Origin: Niebla homalea
Taxonomy: Eukaryota; Ascomycota; Lecanoromycetes; Lecanorales; Ramalinaceae
Length of the DNA stretch: 64,000 bases
Direction of reading: 5' to 3'
Assembly: GCA_019925105.1 (NCBI GenBank)
Contig: JAHGAU010000023.1
Location: 434,001-498,000, forward strand
Every line of letters begins with the position of its first letter. Positions within the stretch are counted from its first letter, which is position 1. Of this stretch, positions 1 to 14,270 are shown one piece after another. The translations under genes were made by a program, and so were the position numbers. The notes under the pieces are model-generated. The model was not told the DNA's origin. It worked only from the letters and a program-made list of their open reading frames with translations, and ran no database searches.

Positions 1-393
1 TGATTAAATATAAATACTTTCAAAGAATTAACTTAATAATTAAGGAGCTTAATTATAAAATAATCAATAAATAATTTTATTAATAAAAAATCTATACGTT
101 TATCTTTAAGAATTTAAAAAACTTAACGTAAATAAATAATATATTCTTTTAATAAATAATTAAAAATAATTATATTATTTAAAATGTTTATATAAAATCT
201 TATATTAAACGTAATATATTATTTATTTATCTTTATATATATAGAAAATTATTTTTAAAGTTCATTAACATAATTAAAGATTCCTTTTAACCCTTATAAA
301 AGATAATATAAAGTTTATATTAATTAAATCTACGTATAAGAAATTAATAGAAATAACCGTAAGTATTAATTATAATAATATATTTATAACTTA
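1..393. other. AT-rich RIPed flank, no gene
   Basis: Nearly pure A/T with TpA dominating and CpA almost absent, and stops in every frame. It lies beyond the 3' LTR of element M. I see no gene, RNA or recognisable element. Confidence 0.6.
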
Positions 394-642
394 AGAAAAG
401 ATGAGAAGGGATAAAAGAGCAAAAGTGATGAAATAGCAGGTAATAATGGAGTGCAATTGAAAATGGGCTGTAGCCCCCATATAAGTTAATAAAGTATAAA
501 TTTCTTACTATAGTAATCCGTTATATCCTTCCTTCATAAAGTATATATAAATCGATTTTACCCTTAATTACCCCTTTTAGTATTTCTATTTTTCCATATA
601 TTTATCTATAAGTTTTATATTTTTATACTTTCCCTTTTTTTA
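394..642 (-). repeat. 3' LTR of element M
   Basis: About 250-bp LTR, reverse-complementary to the LTRs at 11105-11354, 24238-24487 and 36337-36586. The outer end reads AGAAAAGATGAGAAG on the plus strand, equal to the CATCTTTTCT end of the others. It keeps a less mutated patch with a GGGCTGTAGCCC-type hairpin near 460-475. Confidence 0.8.
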
Positions 643-3600
643 ACTCCCTTTATAATAAAGTACTGCCTTTAATATTATTATACTTTAGATCATATTATAC
701 CTATTTATATATATTTTAATTACTTATTTAATCGTTTATAATATTTATTATATAATTTAACTTATTATAAGTATAAAAGGCCAGAAAATATTAATTTAAT
801 AATTATTTAGCTTTTACTTTTTATATAATAAATTTACTTTTTTAATATTACGTATTATCAATAAATAATCCCTATTTTTTAACGCCGTTTATATATATAT
901 TTATTTACTTTTCTTATAGTTTTACTCTTAAGACTTATTTAATAATAATAGATGAATATATTAAGATTTAATTTTCTTAAAAACCCCTCTCGTTTTATTA
1001 TTTTAACTTATTAATAATGGTAATTTCGGTATTTTTTGTTTATTTATTTTAGGGCTTGGATTGCTTATATTCATATTTTCTTTAAGTATAATATACTTAA
1101 TTTATATAAAAGTATAACGCGTTTTACTCCGTTTATTAAAAGATTATAAATACCGCCCTTTATAAGGATTGGACCTTACGACCGGTTATTCTTTATTTTT
1201 ATTTTTTTTATTCGTATATTTTTAATATTTCTTTTAATCCCGTTATTATTAAGTATATCTTAAGTAAGTTTACTATATAACTTTAAGTACGTTTTAAGAA
1301 AACTTAATCGTTTAAGTATACTTTATTAAAATTTTATTTTATAGATTTTAATGTTTTTCTCTATTAACGTATGAAATAATATTATATATAATTATTTAAT
1401 TTATACCTATTTATTAATATTATTTCTATATCGGTTTATTATATTAATCTTAAGAAAGTAATTAAAAAAGATAATGGTTTATTATAGTTATTACTACTTA
1501 TATATTATTACTTAAAAAAACAAAAAAAGAAGAAAAAATAAAATGGTTATCTATTAATCTTTAAATAGCTTTTTAATTTTTATATAAACTTTTTTAATGC
1601 TTAATATTATACTTAATAACGTTTATTAAAGGTATATCTTTTATTATAACTTTTAATATTTACTTTTACTTATTTATATATTTTTCTTTTAATTAATTAA
1701 TATATTAAGTATTTTCAAAGCTATATTTACTTATAAATAAAAGACTTTTTTATATTCTCTTAATCTTCTGCGTACGATCGTCCTAATATAAGCATTTTTA
1801 AAAGGTATGTTAAAAGGGGTTCCTTTTAAACGTAATAATATTGCTTATTATCTTTATTAAATTCCGTTTTTACTAATCCTGTTAACGAATAGAACGTTAA
1901 TGGTAACGTCCAATTATTTACTTATTTATTAATTTTACCGTATAACTATTTACTTTATCCTTTTCGTTTATTTATCTTCTTTATTTTCTTTTATTCCTTT
2001 AAATTTTTTAATTTATTTAATTTCCAACTTTTTTTTTACGCTTTAATTAACTTATTCTAAATTTAATTTGATTTCGTATTTAACTATCGATTATCCCTTT
2101 AAGAGTATATATAAATTAATAACCTTAATATTATTTATTTATCTTATATTTATATTAATTTACTTATAGTCTTTAAAATCTTATATAAAATTCTTTAATT
2201 ATATTTACAATAATTATATTAATTATATCTTTATACTTTCATAAGTATACTTTTATTATTAACCTTATTAAATTAAATAAACGTATTTTTATTATTATAA
2301 AGGTTTATTTACTTAATAATTAGCTAATATAGTTAAAGTTATACTTTATAATTCTTTATAATTTTAATTTGTTTTAGTTCTCCCACTTTTAGGAGCTTCT
2401 TATAGTATATATTTAAGTTTACGCCTCCTATATATATATCGGGGTTTAAACGTATATTAAATATTAATAAACTAATAATAACCGTTATTTTACTTTTATT
2501 AATGATTACCGTATTAAGGGTTTATTAAATAACGTTTATTTAAATTATATTTTTAAATACCGGTTAAGTAATTATAGTTTTTATCAAGGTATATATAAAT
2601 TAATTTATTTTTTAATTAATTATCGTTAATTCCTTTTTACAGATTTTTAATATCGGAATATAATTTAAATAAGCGTTTTTTCTTTAATATATTATATATT
2701 TTTTAATCCCGATATTAATCGTAAGTTTAATATAAAAGGTTATACGTATTTTATAATTAACTTAATAGCTATAACCTTAATAGGTACCTTTTCTTTTATT
2801 CTTTATATTTAATATCCGATTATTATTATTATAGCTTATTTTTAATTTTTAAATATTTTATTTTATTTTATTACTTAATTACTTTAATAATCTCGGTTAT
2901 TCCGTTTATTTTCTTTATTTTCCGCTTAATTAATTTAGCTATTTATATTACTTTTTCTTTACTTATTTACCCAATTAACTTTTTCAATTTAAATACGTTA
3001 ATTATTTTTACGTTAATCCGGTTTAACTGGTATCGCTGGTTTATTTTAATAATATAAGTTTAATTAATATAAAAAAGCCCGTATAAAATATAGTTTATCC
3101 TTTTTAAAGATTAATACCTTAACGGAGTTATATAAATAATCGTTTAAGAAAAAATAATATCGTTTATCTGATTTAAACTTAATTAAGGAGATTTTTAGCT
3201 TAAATTTTAAGAATCTTAATTTTAATAAATTATCTCTCCTTCTTATATATAAAGTAATTATTAACCGGTTCCTTATTTAAACGATATATTTATCCGGGCT
3301 TTTTTATTAACTTTTTCTCCTTTTGAATCCGTTATTTACGTTATACGTACATGGTAGTTTTTATTTATATTTCTATAAGTATCTTTTCCTTAATAAGCTT
3401 TTCCTTTTATTTCGTCCCTATATATATAATAGCTTTTAAAGGCTTTAATTTAAATACGGCTTTTTAACCGTTTTCGGTTAAAGTTATTTCCGTAAATAAT
3501 ACGGTTATACTTTAAGGAGAGGTTTACGTCTTTTTTTAATTCTAGATTATTAACCTTAATAAACCTTATATTTTAAATTATTCTTAAGCTTATTATATAT

Positions 3601-4450
3601 AACTTATATTATTTAATTTTAATCTTAAATTAAAGTTATTATAAGTATTATTATAATTTTAATTTTAATATATGTTTTAATAAAAAGATACGTATATAAC
3701 TATTTACGGATTAAAACCTTAATCGGTTTTTAGGTTATTTTACCAGCTTTTTCAGTCGTATTACCGGGCTTATCCGTTGGGTTACCTCCTTAATAACGGT
3801 TTATTTTCATTTTAAATCATACCCTTATATATATACCGGTCCTTTTACTTTACCTCCGCTTTCGCTTTTAAGGTAAGATAATTAGTATAATCTTATACCC
3901 CGTAATTACCGTAATAAACGATAATCCTGGATATATTTTTTTATCTTAAAGGTATAATCGGGATTTTAATTACCCGTTATTTAGAATAATTTTTATATTT
4001 ATATTAACGGTGTACTTTACCCGTATTCTTAACGTAATATTTATAATAAGTTTAATATTTAAATTTATAATCCGTAGGAAATACGCCCTTTTAAATAGAA
4101 TTTTTAATATATAATTTTAATACTTAATTATATTTTTATTTATATATTATTTTTAATACGGTTTTTTTTTCTTTTTAAGGAAATATTTTTAATTATAAAT
4201 AATTATAATTTTTTATCATTTTATAATTTTATTATTTTATAATTTATAATATAATAAATAAAAGACTATAAATAAAAGGTTAAGGGCTTAATATCCTTTT
4301 ATTTATACTTATTTTCTCTAAATCTTTATTATATTTTTATTTCCCTTTTTTTTTAAATCTTTTATTTCTAACTATATTTATTAAAGTGGCTATTTATTCT
4401 TTTTTTTTTCCCTTTTTTTTTAATTTTTAAATCCGCACTTTCTTAGGATC
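643..4450 (-). pseudogene. Decayed ORF downstream of integrase, element M
   Basis: Reverse-complement counterpart of the extra 3' region at about 20690-24050 in P and 32780-36100 in Q. Stops occur in every frame after RIP. A short pattern of former Cys codons (now Tyr) spaced CX2CX7C can be read on the minus strand around 3895-3935, in the same place as in P and Q. The length, over 3 kb after the integrase, is unusual for a Gypsy element. I do not recognise the protein. Confidence 0.5.
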
Positions 4451-6196
4451 TTTAATGTATTAAAATATAAAAATAAATAAAATAAAAATACAAAGGAAAT
4501 AACGTTATATTACTCGTATATACTTCCTCTTTTTAAATTATACCATTTATAATTATAACGGTTTTTAAAGGATTAAAGCGTTTTTTATTTACGTTTACCG
4601 GATTTTAATTTTCTTTATTATTTCCAGTTTTAGTTTATTAAAAGATTTAAAATACTTAACGCGTAATATAAATACTTTAAGATAATCCTTATAAAATAAA
4701 TTAAATATAAGAGTTTTATTTATCCTTTTTAATATATATAAAGCTTTATACTTTCTTATAAAGCCCTTAATAATAAATAATTTAATTTAACGGGGCTTAA
4801 GTTTCCCAAAATTAAAGATAGGATTCCGTCGTATAATCAATTATCCTTCCTTTAATAGGTTTTAACTTTATACTCCTTTATTATAACGTTTTTTTTATCG
4901 GTTTTTTATTATATTTAACTTTTTTTATAATTTTTCTTTAATACTTACCTGGTTTATTATAAATCCTTAAACGGCTTTATATATTACATTTTTTAAAAAC
5001 GATATTATTCTTTCTATAATATGTACTTTAACTTTTAACTTAATTACGTTCCGTTTATATATTATATCCGGTTTAACCTTAAAAAAAAATCTTAATAAAA
5101 ACGTATTTTAAATATTTAATATATTTTAAGTTAATACTTAATATTATTAATTTTTCCGTTTATACTTAATTATATTTTTATTAAGTTTACGTTTTCTTTA
5201 TTACGTTTTATTAAATTTAATTATTAAACTTTATTATATTTATTATTTTATATATTATACTTAATATAAAGATAAATTGGATATTATATAACCGGAGGAA
5301 GCTTCTTATTTTTTTATTTATAAATGTTTTCTTAATATTTATATATATTATAACGGGTTTTAAATAATAATTTATATACTTTTTTAATATAATAATTACG
5401 TTTTTTATTTTAATTAATATAATATAGAATAATTATATAAATCATAAGAAATAATCTATTATATTAAAACCGTATTAAAGACCGCTTTATATTTATTTAA
5501 AAAGGCTAATAAAGTCTATTTTAAATAAGTTAAAGGGGGTTTTTACCTTAATTAAACTTAATAAAACCGTACGGCTTTTATATATTTACTTTATATAAGT
5601 TAAGTACCTTTATATATATTTTATAATATCTTTTATTATATTTAATTATTAATAACGATATTATAGTTTTTTTAATATAATTTTTAATAAAAAATATTTT
5701 ACATTATTATAAACTTTTTTAAGTATTTTTATTATTTTTTCCTTTATTAAATATATTAGTTAACGTTTCCCGTATTAATAAAGTAACTTATTAACGGTTA
5801 AATTATATTTTTCTTTTTTAACTTTACTTTTATTTTAAGGTATTTAATAATATTAATATATTAATTATCGTTCTTATAATAAAGTAGTTTTTTAAACTTT
5901 AATAACTCCGTAAGCTTATAATTAATTTATATATATTTTATTTTATAATTATTATTTAATTTCGTATTATATATCCGTAACGGTTTATTATTAATTATCC
6001 TTTATAATTATAATTCTTTTATATTTATTTTCTTCTTTTTATTTACGCTTTTCCCTATTAATTTTCCTTTTACGTTTTGAGTTAATTAACCCTTTAATTA
6101 TTATATCGTAATTTATATATTATTACAAGCGTTAATTTTATTTTTCTTTACTTTTTTAAAAAGCTTTTTTAATATAACGTAATATCCTCCTTTATT

Positions 6197-6570
6197 GTAT
6201 ATGTTAAGCGCGTGAATGTTAATGAGGACATTCAGAGGCGCTACGTAAGGCTAAGGCAGTACAGATATATGAAGGAGCGGAAGAATAACGAGCTTAAGGG
6301 CAGCCTTTATAAGGATATAATCGTAATATTATTGATTTTCATAAGGGAGTTGGAATACAGGAAGTATATAAATAGATTACCACTCTCTGAACGGCCGTTA
6401 ATATCCTTTACCTTAAGGGATAGAGGGTAGAGGCCTGGTAAACGCCGGTTTTTACCCTAACGTTATAAGTATTAGGTTTTTACGGTTATTAATAAGGCTA
6501 AAAGGCCGCGTATTAAGGAACGCCGGAATTAGCTTAACTAGATCCGTAATATAAATCAATCAATCAATCA
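6197..6570 (+). mobile_element. 5'-truncated LINE copy with (AATC)n tail
   Basis: A 374-bp insertion in element M, flanked by a perfect 13-bp direct repeat ATCCTCCTTTATT (6184-6196 and 6571-6583). M and P share the uninterrupted target. It ends in a CAATC tandem tail, and its last 140 bp match the 3' end of the LINE at about 49640-49783. Variable-length duplication, 5' truncation and a simple-repeat tail are typical of target-primed LINE insertion. It is less RIPed than its host. Confidence 0.8.
6212..6430 (+). pseudogene. C-terminal tail of LINE ORF2 (72 codons, 5' truncated)
   Basis: An open stretch of 72 codons beginning at a GTG, rich in Arg, Lys and Tyr, ending at TAG just before the LINE 3' UTR. 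The corresponding DNA at about 49460-49640 in the longer LINE aligns (the AGCGCTA...TTAAG / GGCGCTACGTAAGG region), so this is the end of ORF2, not an independent gene. It has no ATG start and no promoter. The preserved frame suggests a younger copy than the 46.7-49.8 kb one, or one too short to be strongly RIPed. Confidence 0.6.
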
Positions 6571-9500
6571 ATCCTCCTTTATTATTCTTTCAAATTTATA
6601 TTATATTATTTTTATTCTTTTATACCTTAAAGGCTATTTTCTTTATTATTTTATTAAATACTTAATTTAAATTATTAAATAATATTTTTAATAGGTTATC
6701 TGCAGGTTTATTAATTTTTTTTAATATATTTAATTTTAATATATAACCTTCTTAATTTATTTATTTATTTTATAAAAATATTTTTATTATAGTTTATATT
6801 TATAAACTTTATAAATAACTTATAATTTATATATATAATTAAAATTTCTTTATATTTAAGATATAAGAGAACTTTCTTTAAACGTAATAATAATTATTAA
6901 TTTTTATTTATAAATATTATAATTACGTTTTACCTTATTTATTATATATAAGTTATAAATAAATAAAATAATATAACCGTTTTAAACTTAAATAATATAG
7001 TATCCGGCTCCGTATTTTAAGGTATTAATATATATATAAATTGGTATTTTTAAGTTTTATTTAAATAAAGCTTTAGCCCCCGTTATTATATTTTATATAA
7101 ATTAAAATAATATATCTTCTAACTTTTTTTATCTTAACTTTATATTTTTAATTAAGCGGATAAACAAACGGGTTATCTTTATAAAGTTTTTAATTTATTT
7201 TCTTATTATATTAATAATACTTAAGAATCCTTTAATGTTTCTTATATTTTACGGTCTAGGTTAATTAAGTATCTTTTTATACTTTTTAAGTTTAATTTAT
7301 ATATATTTTTTTACCTTATAGTCTTTTCTTAATATTTTAATTTTTATTATATTAATTTTTAACTTATTAAATAATAACTTTAACTTTAATTATAGAATTT
7401 ACGGAAAAGAATAATCCCTTAAAAAATTAAATTACTTTTTTTATTTTTTATATATTTTAAAGATATTACTAAAGAAAAAAATTAAATTAATAAGATTATA
7501 TTTCCTTTTAAAAATAAAGAAGAATAATTTTAAGTTTAATTTAAGGATAATTTTTAATATAATATTTATAAATTTAATAAAGATAAATAAAAATATCTAT
7601 ATTCTTTAAAGTATCCTTATAAATTATAATTATTTAATTATTAATATGTTAAAAGTAAAATAATATTAATTATTAATGTATATTTTTATTATTTAATATT
7701 TATACTTTATATTTATTTAAAAGAAAATTTTATATAATAGAATTCTTAATAAACTATATACCCTTTTTATTAACTTTATATAAGATACGGATAATACTTT
7801 ATATATAAAGTAATAATTAAATATAAGTTATAATTTAACTTTACTTTCTTTTTTTATAAATACGGGGAATACGTTTTATATACTTATTTATTTATTTATA
7901 TATATTTCTTATATATATTTAACTTAATTCCTTATTATATAATTATTTTAAATTATTATTTTTTTTATTTAATTTTTTTTTCACGGTAACTTTATACGGC
8001 TTAGTTTTTAATCTTAATATTACTTTATATACGAATAGGTCCGTTATAGGGATCTTATATAATTTTTTTTATACTTATATTTTTATACGTTTATAATACT
8101 CAAAGTATCTTAAGTTATACTTAATTATTTAAGATAATATCCCTTAATATAATATTTTTTTCTTTTATTTATACTTATAGCTTTTTATACGATTTTAAAG
8201 TATTAATCTTTTTTTTAATTATTTTTTTATTCGTTAAGAATATAATTTATAATAATTTTATTTTAATATTTATTTCTTTATTTTTTAGTTTTAAGGTTAA
8301 TTTATTTATTATTTCATATATATATTTTAACTAAACTTAATAAGTATTATATTTATACTTTAATAATCCTTAATAAGTTATTAAGTTATTAAATTATTTA
8401 ATTCTTAAGATTATACTTTTTATAGTAAATAAATAACTCTTATTATTTTTATTTATTATTTATTTTATCTTCTTTTTTATATTATTTTAATATATAGGTT
8501 TTTTTCTTATTATTAACTTTTTTAAGTTATCGGTTATTTTCTTAATATATATAATTATCCGCTTTTATTATTATAAATATTATTAATTTAATTAACATTG
8601 TTTCTTCTTTATATATTATATATTTTTTGTACCCTTAACTTTATTTTATATAATTAATAATAACTTTAAATATTATATTATCTTACTATTTATTTTATTA
8701 AGTATTAAGTCTATAAATTTAATTATTTTCCGTTTTTATTTAATAAGTTATTATTAACATAAAATAAAATTTATTTTTAATTTTAAATTATTAATTGGAT
8801 TATTTATTATATTTTCCTTAATTCTTTTATTATCTTCTTAATACTTTTAAGCTTCTTTATTATTTCTTAAGTACTTTTATTGCCGTTTTATCCCTTTTAA
8901 TTCTTTTAAACCTTTATTTAATTATTTTTATTTACTTTTTATTTAATTTCTCTTCTCCCCGAATATATAAATATACCTTTTTTCTTTTATTAATTAATTG
9001 TTAAAATATATACTTTTAAAGCCGACCTTATTCTTTAAATATCTTCTTTTTTTATAGTTTATTAATTTTAATTATCCTTTTTATTTTTTAATTTAATCTT
9101 TAAATTCTTTTTATTATTTTTATACTTAAATAAGTTTAATTTAATTTCTTCTTTTAATATTATTACGTTTTTATAATATAACTTCTTATATATCAATTTT
9201 TAACGTATTTAATTTAACGGACGTATTTAAAATTTAAGTAATGAAATATTTTCTTTATAAATAATATCTTTAATTTTTAACATTTTTATTTAAATTTTAA
9301 AGTTAATTATAATTAACTTTAATTATAAGAGTTTTAATAAAATATTATAATTTAAGTTATTTTTTAATATTATAAATATTTATACCGATTTAATTATTCT
9401 TATAATTCGGATATTAAATATAGTTTATATATAAAATAATATATAGTCTTTATTTATTATTAAAATATTTAAATAATTAATTTTAAGTAAATCTAAAGGC

Positions 9501-10859
9501 CTTTTTTTTATTTATAATTCCCTTATTATATTTAGGTTAATGATAATAATATCCGATCCTTAATCGGTTTTTATATTAAGTAACTTATTTATTTATTCCG
9601 GTTAATAAATAATTATTATTTTTATAAAGTATACTTATTTATTTTTATTAAATATAACTTTAAGGTTTTATTTTAAGCTTACGATTATAATATTATTAAT
9701 CTTAAATTATTTATTTTTAAATTATCTTTTATATCCTTTTTCCGTTATTCTTAAGAATTTTTTTAATAATTATAATCTTCTTACAACGTATATAATTAAA
9801 ATTTAATACGTTCTTTATAATTTAACTTATCTTTTTTTTAAAATATAATAAAAATTATATTAAATATATTATAAAGAGTATAATATTATTAATTAATAAG
9901 ATTTACTTAACGTTTAAAACTTACTCCCTTAATAGCTTAATAATTTACTAAAGTTCTATTTTCTTCCTGGTCTTCGTTTTTCCTTTTAGTTTCCTTTTTA
10001 CTTATTTTCCATTTTATATAAGTTTAACTTTTTCTTTTAAATTATTATCTTTAATTTATCGTTATTTTACGGCTATATTTACCATTATATTTACTTTATA
10101 ATTAACTTCCTTACTAAAAAGGTATCCTTCCTTTATAATAATAGCTTTATAATTAATGCCGTTAATTACTTTTTTATTATTAATTTTATTAAGGACTTTT
10201 TTTTCTTCTTATATAATTAAGGCGATAATTATTACGTTTATTAATACGTTTAATTAATCGTTTAACGGTACGGTTATAAATAATAATAATAATCGGTAAT
10301 CCGTATTATAATATTCGTTCCTATAGTCTTAATCCTTCTTTTATATATATCTTTTCTCGTTAAAACTTATATTATTTTCGTTATATCTTTATTTATAACT
10401 TATATACTCCTTTATTAAGAATATATTATAATATTTATAGTAAATAAAGTATAATTTTATATTAAACGACTTAAAGTTATTAATATAAAGGTTTTTAAAT
10501 TTAACCGGATTAAATAATTTTAAAGTAAATTAATTATTTCCTTTAATATCTTAATTAATATATAAATTCTATTAATAATTTTACGGCCTTTAATTTATAT
10601 TTTCCGCTTGATTATTAATATTCTATTAAGATAAATTTTAAGGTTTATTTTAATATTTAAATTATTAAAATAATATTATTTACGGTAATTATATAAGCGT
10701 TATTTATATTATTAAAACGTTTTAAAGCTTTTTATTTATACGATTTTAAGGATATTTAATTTATTGCGTTCCTTTTACTTATAATATACATATAATCCCG
10801 TCGTAATTAACGTATATTAAATTTATCCTTAATGTAACTTCTTAAAGGTCTTTATTTAT

Positions 10860-11104
10860 ATAACTTAATTAATTTATAAATATTTAAGCTTTAAAATTTA
10901 CTTTCTTATCCTTTTTTACAAGCTTCCGCTTCTTTTTTATTTTTTTTAATAATCCGTTCTGCCTTAAAACATACTTTATAAAGATTAAACTCTTTATATA
11001 TATCCTTTATTAAACGTTTACGGAGCTTTATATTTATTAAATTATTCTTAAACCGATTAATTATATTTTTTAATATATATTCTATTATTCTATTTATTAT
11101 ATTC
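10860..11104 (-). pseudogene. Tail of the upstream accessory ORF, element M
   Basis: On the minus strand, 11104 to 10906 stays open and encodes a basic, Lys/Ile/Asn-rich tail that includes RFKNNL, LRKRL and KDIYKEFNLYK and ends EAEACKKG. The matching stretch in P is about 14025-14250. The longer open frame reaching 11262 is a chimera that runs across the M/P junction into the P LTR, so only the part left of 11105 belongs to M. The family is unknown. Confidence 0.5.
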
Positions 11105-11354
11105 TGGAAAGGGGGAGAGCATGGAAGACACCAAACTTGCGGATGGGTGTATGGAGGAATGGAAATATTAAAAGGGCTGATTAAGGGTAGAATCGATTCA
11201 TATATATTTTGAAAAAAAAGGGTATAACGGATAACGATAATAATTAATCTATATTTTACCAACTTATATAAGGGCTGTAGCCTATCTTTAATTGTACTTT
11301 ATTATTACCTGCTATTTTATTACTTTTAATCTTTCCTTTCTTTTTATCTTTTTT
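11105..11354 (+). repeat. 5' LTR of element P
   Basis: 250 bp, starting TGGAAAGGGGG and ending in the RIPed equivalent of CATCTTTTCT. The first 80 bases are the least mutated of the four LTR copies and retain CA and TG dinucleotides. It aligns without gaps to 24238-24487 and 36337-36586, differing mostly by C/T and G/A. Confidence 0.85.
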
Positions 11355-13259
11355 AACGATTTTAAGAAGGCTTTTATTTACTTATATATATTAAAGAATT
11401 CGGTTTAATTATATAATTAAATCGTAAATAACTTATTATACCTTTTCCTTAATTAATAATAGTAAAAACTACGAAAATATTATAAAGAACCGACCTTTAT
11501 TACTATTATATTATATATATATAACGAGAATAATAAGTTATAGATTCATATATATTCATAGAATATTTCTAATTACCATTTACTTATTAAATAAATATTA
11601 AAATTAAGAAAAATAGAAGTATTTAAGTAACCCTTTTTTAGGCATCCTTATTCGGATATTTTTATTACCATCCTTAATTAATACGGGGACCTTATTTATA
11701 CGTATCGGTAAAACATTATTAATATTTATTAATTAACTGTTAGTTATTAGACATTAAGAAGTAAAAAAAGACAATAGTTTTTTTAAAGCGTTTTAATTAT
11801 AAAAAGATAGTAATATTTTTTATATTAATAATAAGCTTAAACTTTAATTAGGAAATAATCGTATATATTACCGGATATTTTAAATTATCGTTAAGGAAAT
11901 TATAACTTATATATTAATATAAGCCGTTTTCTTAAAATAAAAGAAATTAAAGTAATTAAAAAAAAAATTAAAAAAATTAATTACCTTAAATAACGTAAAA
12001 TTATTATTTAACGATTAATAACCGTAATAACCGAAATATAAAACTCGTTAGATTAATATGAGTAACCGAACCCGATTAAATTATAAGTTTTATTAAATTA
12101 TCCCGAGTAATTAAACCGTAAATCTCGTAGAACGATTCTAAATAACCAACCTATTTATTATAAATAAAATTCCTTAATTTAATTCGGAGTATCGTATATA
12201 TTCTTTAGAAACGTAAAGTTAATCCCGAAGATTATTTTATGCCGGATAAACGATCTTTTAAGACCCGTAAGTAATACCGGGCGCCTTAATATTAATAAAT
12301 ATATAAAACTCCTTAATAGTTATCGGAATAATTAAACCGAATTATATATTTTAACGATAAAAATAATGAAAATAAGATTCCTTAATAAAGCTTAAATAAT
12401 CGTATATACCTTTTAAAGGGATATCTTTTATTAGAACGTAAATTATTAAGCTAAAAGTCATTTAAACGATAGTTAAGTTTTAAACTATTTATAAAGGTTT
12501 AAACCGGTCTTTAGAATTCTTAGGAAATAACTATAGGTTATATAATACGCTGGCCGGATATAATAAGCTTTTTATTTTAAGTTATAAATTAAGCAATTAA
12601 GAATTAAAAAAACCAAAGAATAAATTAAGAAAATAAATAGTAAGAAGAAATAAATAATAAAACCGATTAAGGGAATTAATAAAAGGGAATAGAGATAAAT
12701 ATATTTATAATAATAATTATATTATATATATACCAGGAATATTAATAATGATATATAGCGGTTATTAATATAAGATTTATTTAATTTAATAATACCTTTT
12801 TTGAAATTCTTCCGTATAGAAAATAAAGAAGATTGAAACAGATAACCAGAACTTACTTTAATTTAAAAAAGAAACGTAAATTTATAATAAGATATAACCC
12901 GTATATATTTATATAATAACTTAAGAAACCAGAAAAACCCTTATTAACGTTATATAATTATATATTGACTTAACCCTTTCCTTAAGAAAAAAAAAAAGTA
13001 AAAAAAGATAAAAATAAAATATAATTGCTTAAAGTAACCGTAAACCCCTTTCCCCCAAAATACTTCCATTAATACTAATAATATACCAATAATAATGTAT
13101 TTTATTTCGTATATATCTTAATATCCTTAGAATAGGAAAGGTAAAGTTAAATACTATTATATAAATTAAAGAAATAATTACGGTATTATTACTCTTTTTA
13201 TTATTATTTTATTTCCTTTATTAAAAAGAATATATACCCCCTTATTTTATATTAAATAA
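11355..13259. other. 5' internal region of element P, unassigned
   Basis: RIPed sequence between the 5' LTR and the first residual ORF. A copy of 12055 onward is present inverted at 24493-26460. I could not identify a clear primer-binding site after the LTR or any protein domain. Confidence 0.5.
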
Positions 13260-14270
13260 AGGATAAAGAAGATTAAGATAAATTTATATAAATTACGGGG
13301 TTATCCCGTATTTATTAATAATCATAAATATTATCGAGAATTACTTAATAATAAACTTTATTAATTTTTTTTTAAGGAATAGCAAAATATTATTAAGAAT
13401 TTTTTAATCCTTTAAATTTAAAGGGGAATTAATTAATATATATAAAGTAAAAAAGGCACTTAAATAGTTTTAGGTATCCTCTTTAATAATAATAATAAAG
13501 TTAAATATAGAAAAAGACTCCGTAATATTATTAATAATCTTAATTTTTACCTTAAAATTATCGGAAACTTTATAATAAAGAATTATAATATAATCCGGGA
13601 TTAAAACTTTATTTTATAAATTAAAAGAATTTAATAAGTAAGAAAGTAAATTAAATAATATATAAAAATAGATCCGTAACGTATAAAAAAAGATTAAAAG
13701 AAATACTTCCCTTAATTAATAAATAAACGCGATAAATATAAAATTTAAAGGAAACGTAATATATTAAGTAAAATAATTAAAAACTAAAGCTTTATTTACG
13801 GATAAAACGATAAACGATATTATAAAGGAAAATATAAAAAACTTCCAGAAATTATTAAATTAAGAATTCTTAAAATTAAATCCCGATAACCTTACGGAAT
13901 AAGTAATAAATAATATTAAAATACTATCTTAAGGAATTAATTCTATCCTTAATTATTATAAATGTATATTTTATATTATATATAACTTAAACGGAAAGGA
14001 TATTAAACTTAAAAGGCCGGAAAATACGATAAATAAAATAATTAAATATATATTAAAAAACGTAATTAACCGTTTTAAGAATAATTTAACGGATATAGAA
14101 CTCCATAAACGTTTAAAAAAAACGTATATAAAGAGCTTAATCTTTATAAAATATATTTTAAAGTAAAACTGATTATAGAAAAAATAAAAAAGAAGTAAAA
14201 GCTTAAAAAAGAAAAAAAAAATAAAAAGGCGAATCTTAAAGCTTAAATATTTATAAATTAATTAAATTAT
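13260..14270 (+). pseudogene. Accessory ORF upstream of gag, element P
   Basis: One plus-strand frame reads, apart from stops from CAA/TGG-type codons, as a continuous hydrophilic Lys/Asn/Ile-rich protein. Its C-terminal part (RFKNNL...LHKRL...) corresponds to the still-open minus-strand frame at 10906-11104 in M and is followed by a run of Lys codons. It lies about 1.7 kb upstream of gag. I do not recognise the family. Support comes from conservation between P and M despite RIP, not from homology to a named domain. Confidence 0.4.

Larger units (their letters stand above)
4480..9200 (-). pseudogene. gag-pol relic of element M (gag, RT, RNase H, integrase)
   Basis: Minus-strand remnant of a Ty3/Gypsy polyprotein. 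Collinearity with P places the integrase at about 4480-6190, RNase H at about 6590-7050, RT at about 7050-8100 and gag at about 8300-9150. The LINE at 6197-6570 interrupts it between RNase H and integrase. Residual RNase H residues (the Y-T-D / T-D-H-K-P region) are visible as RIP-converted codons. Many stops make it non-functional. Limits come from alignment by eye and are good to about 100-200 bases. Confidence 0.6.
394..11104 (-). mobile_element. Large Ty3/Gypsy-type element M, 3' portion, RIP-inactivated
   Basis: Reading leftward on the minus strand, this matches element P (11105-24487) from about P position 14025 to its 3' LTR, in inverted orientation. For example 6900-7050 is the reverse complement of about 18180-18310, and 10870-11104 that of about 14025-14260. 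Differences are almost all C/T or G/A. The order toward the left is accessory ORF tail, gag, RT, RNase H, integrase, downstream ORF, 3' LTR. A LINE fragment is inserted at 6197-6570. The element is split at 11104 by P and resumes at 24493. Confidence 0.8.
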
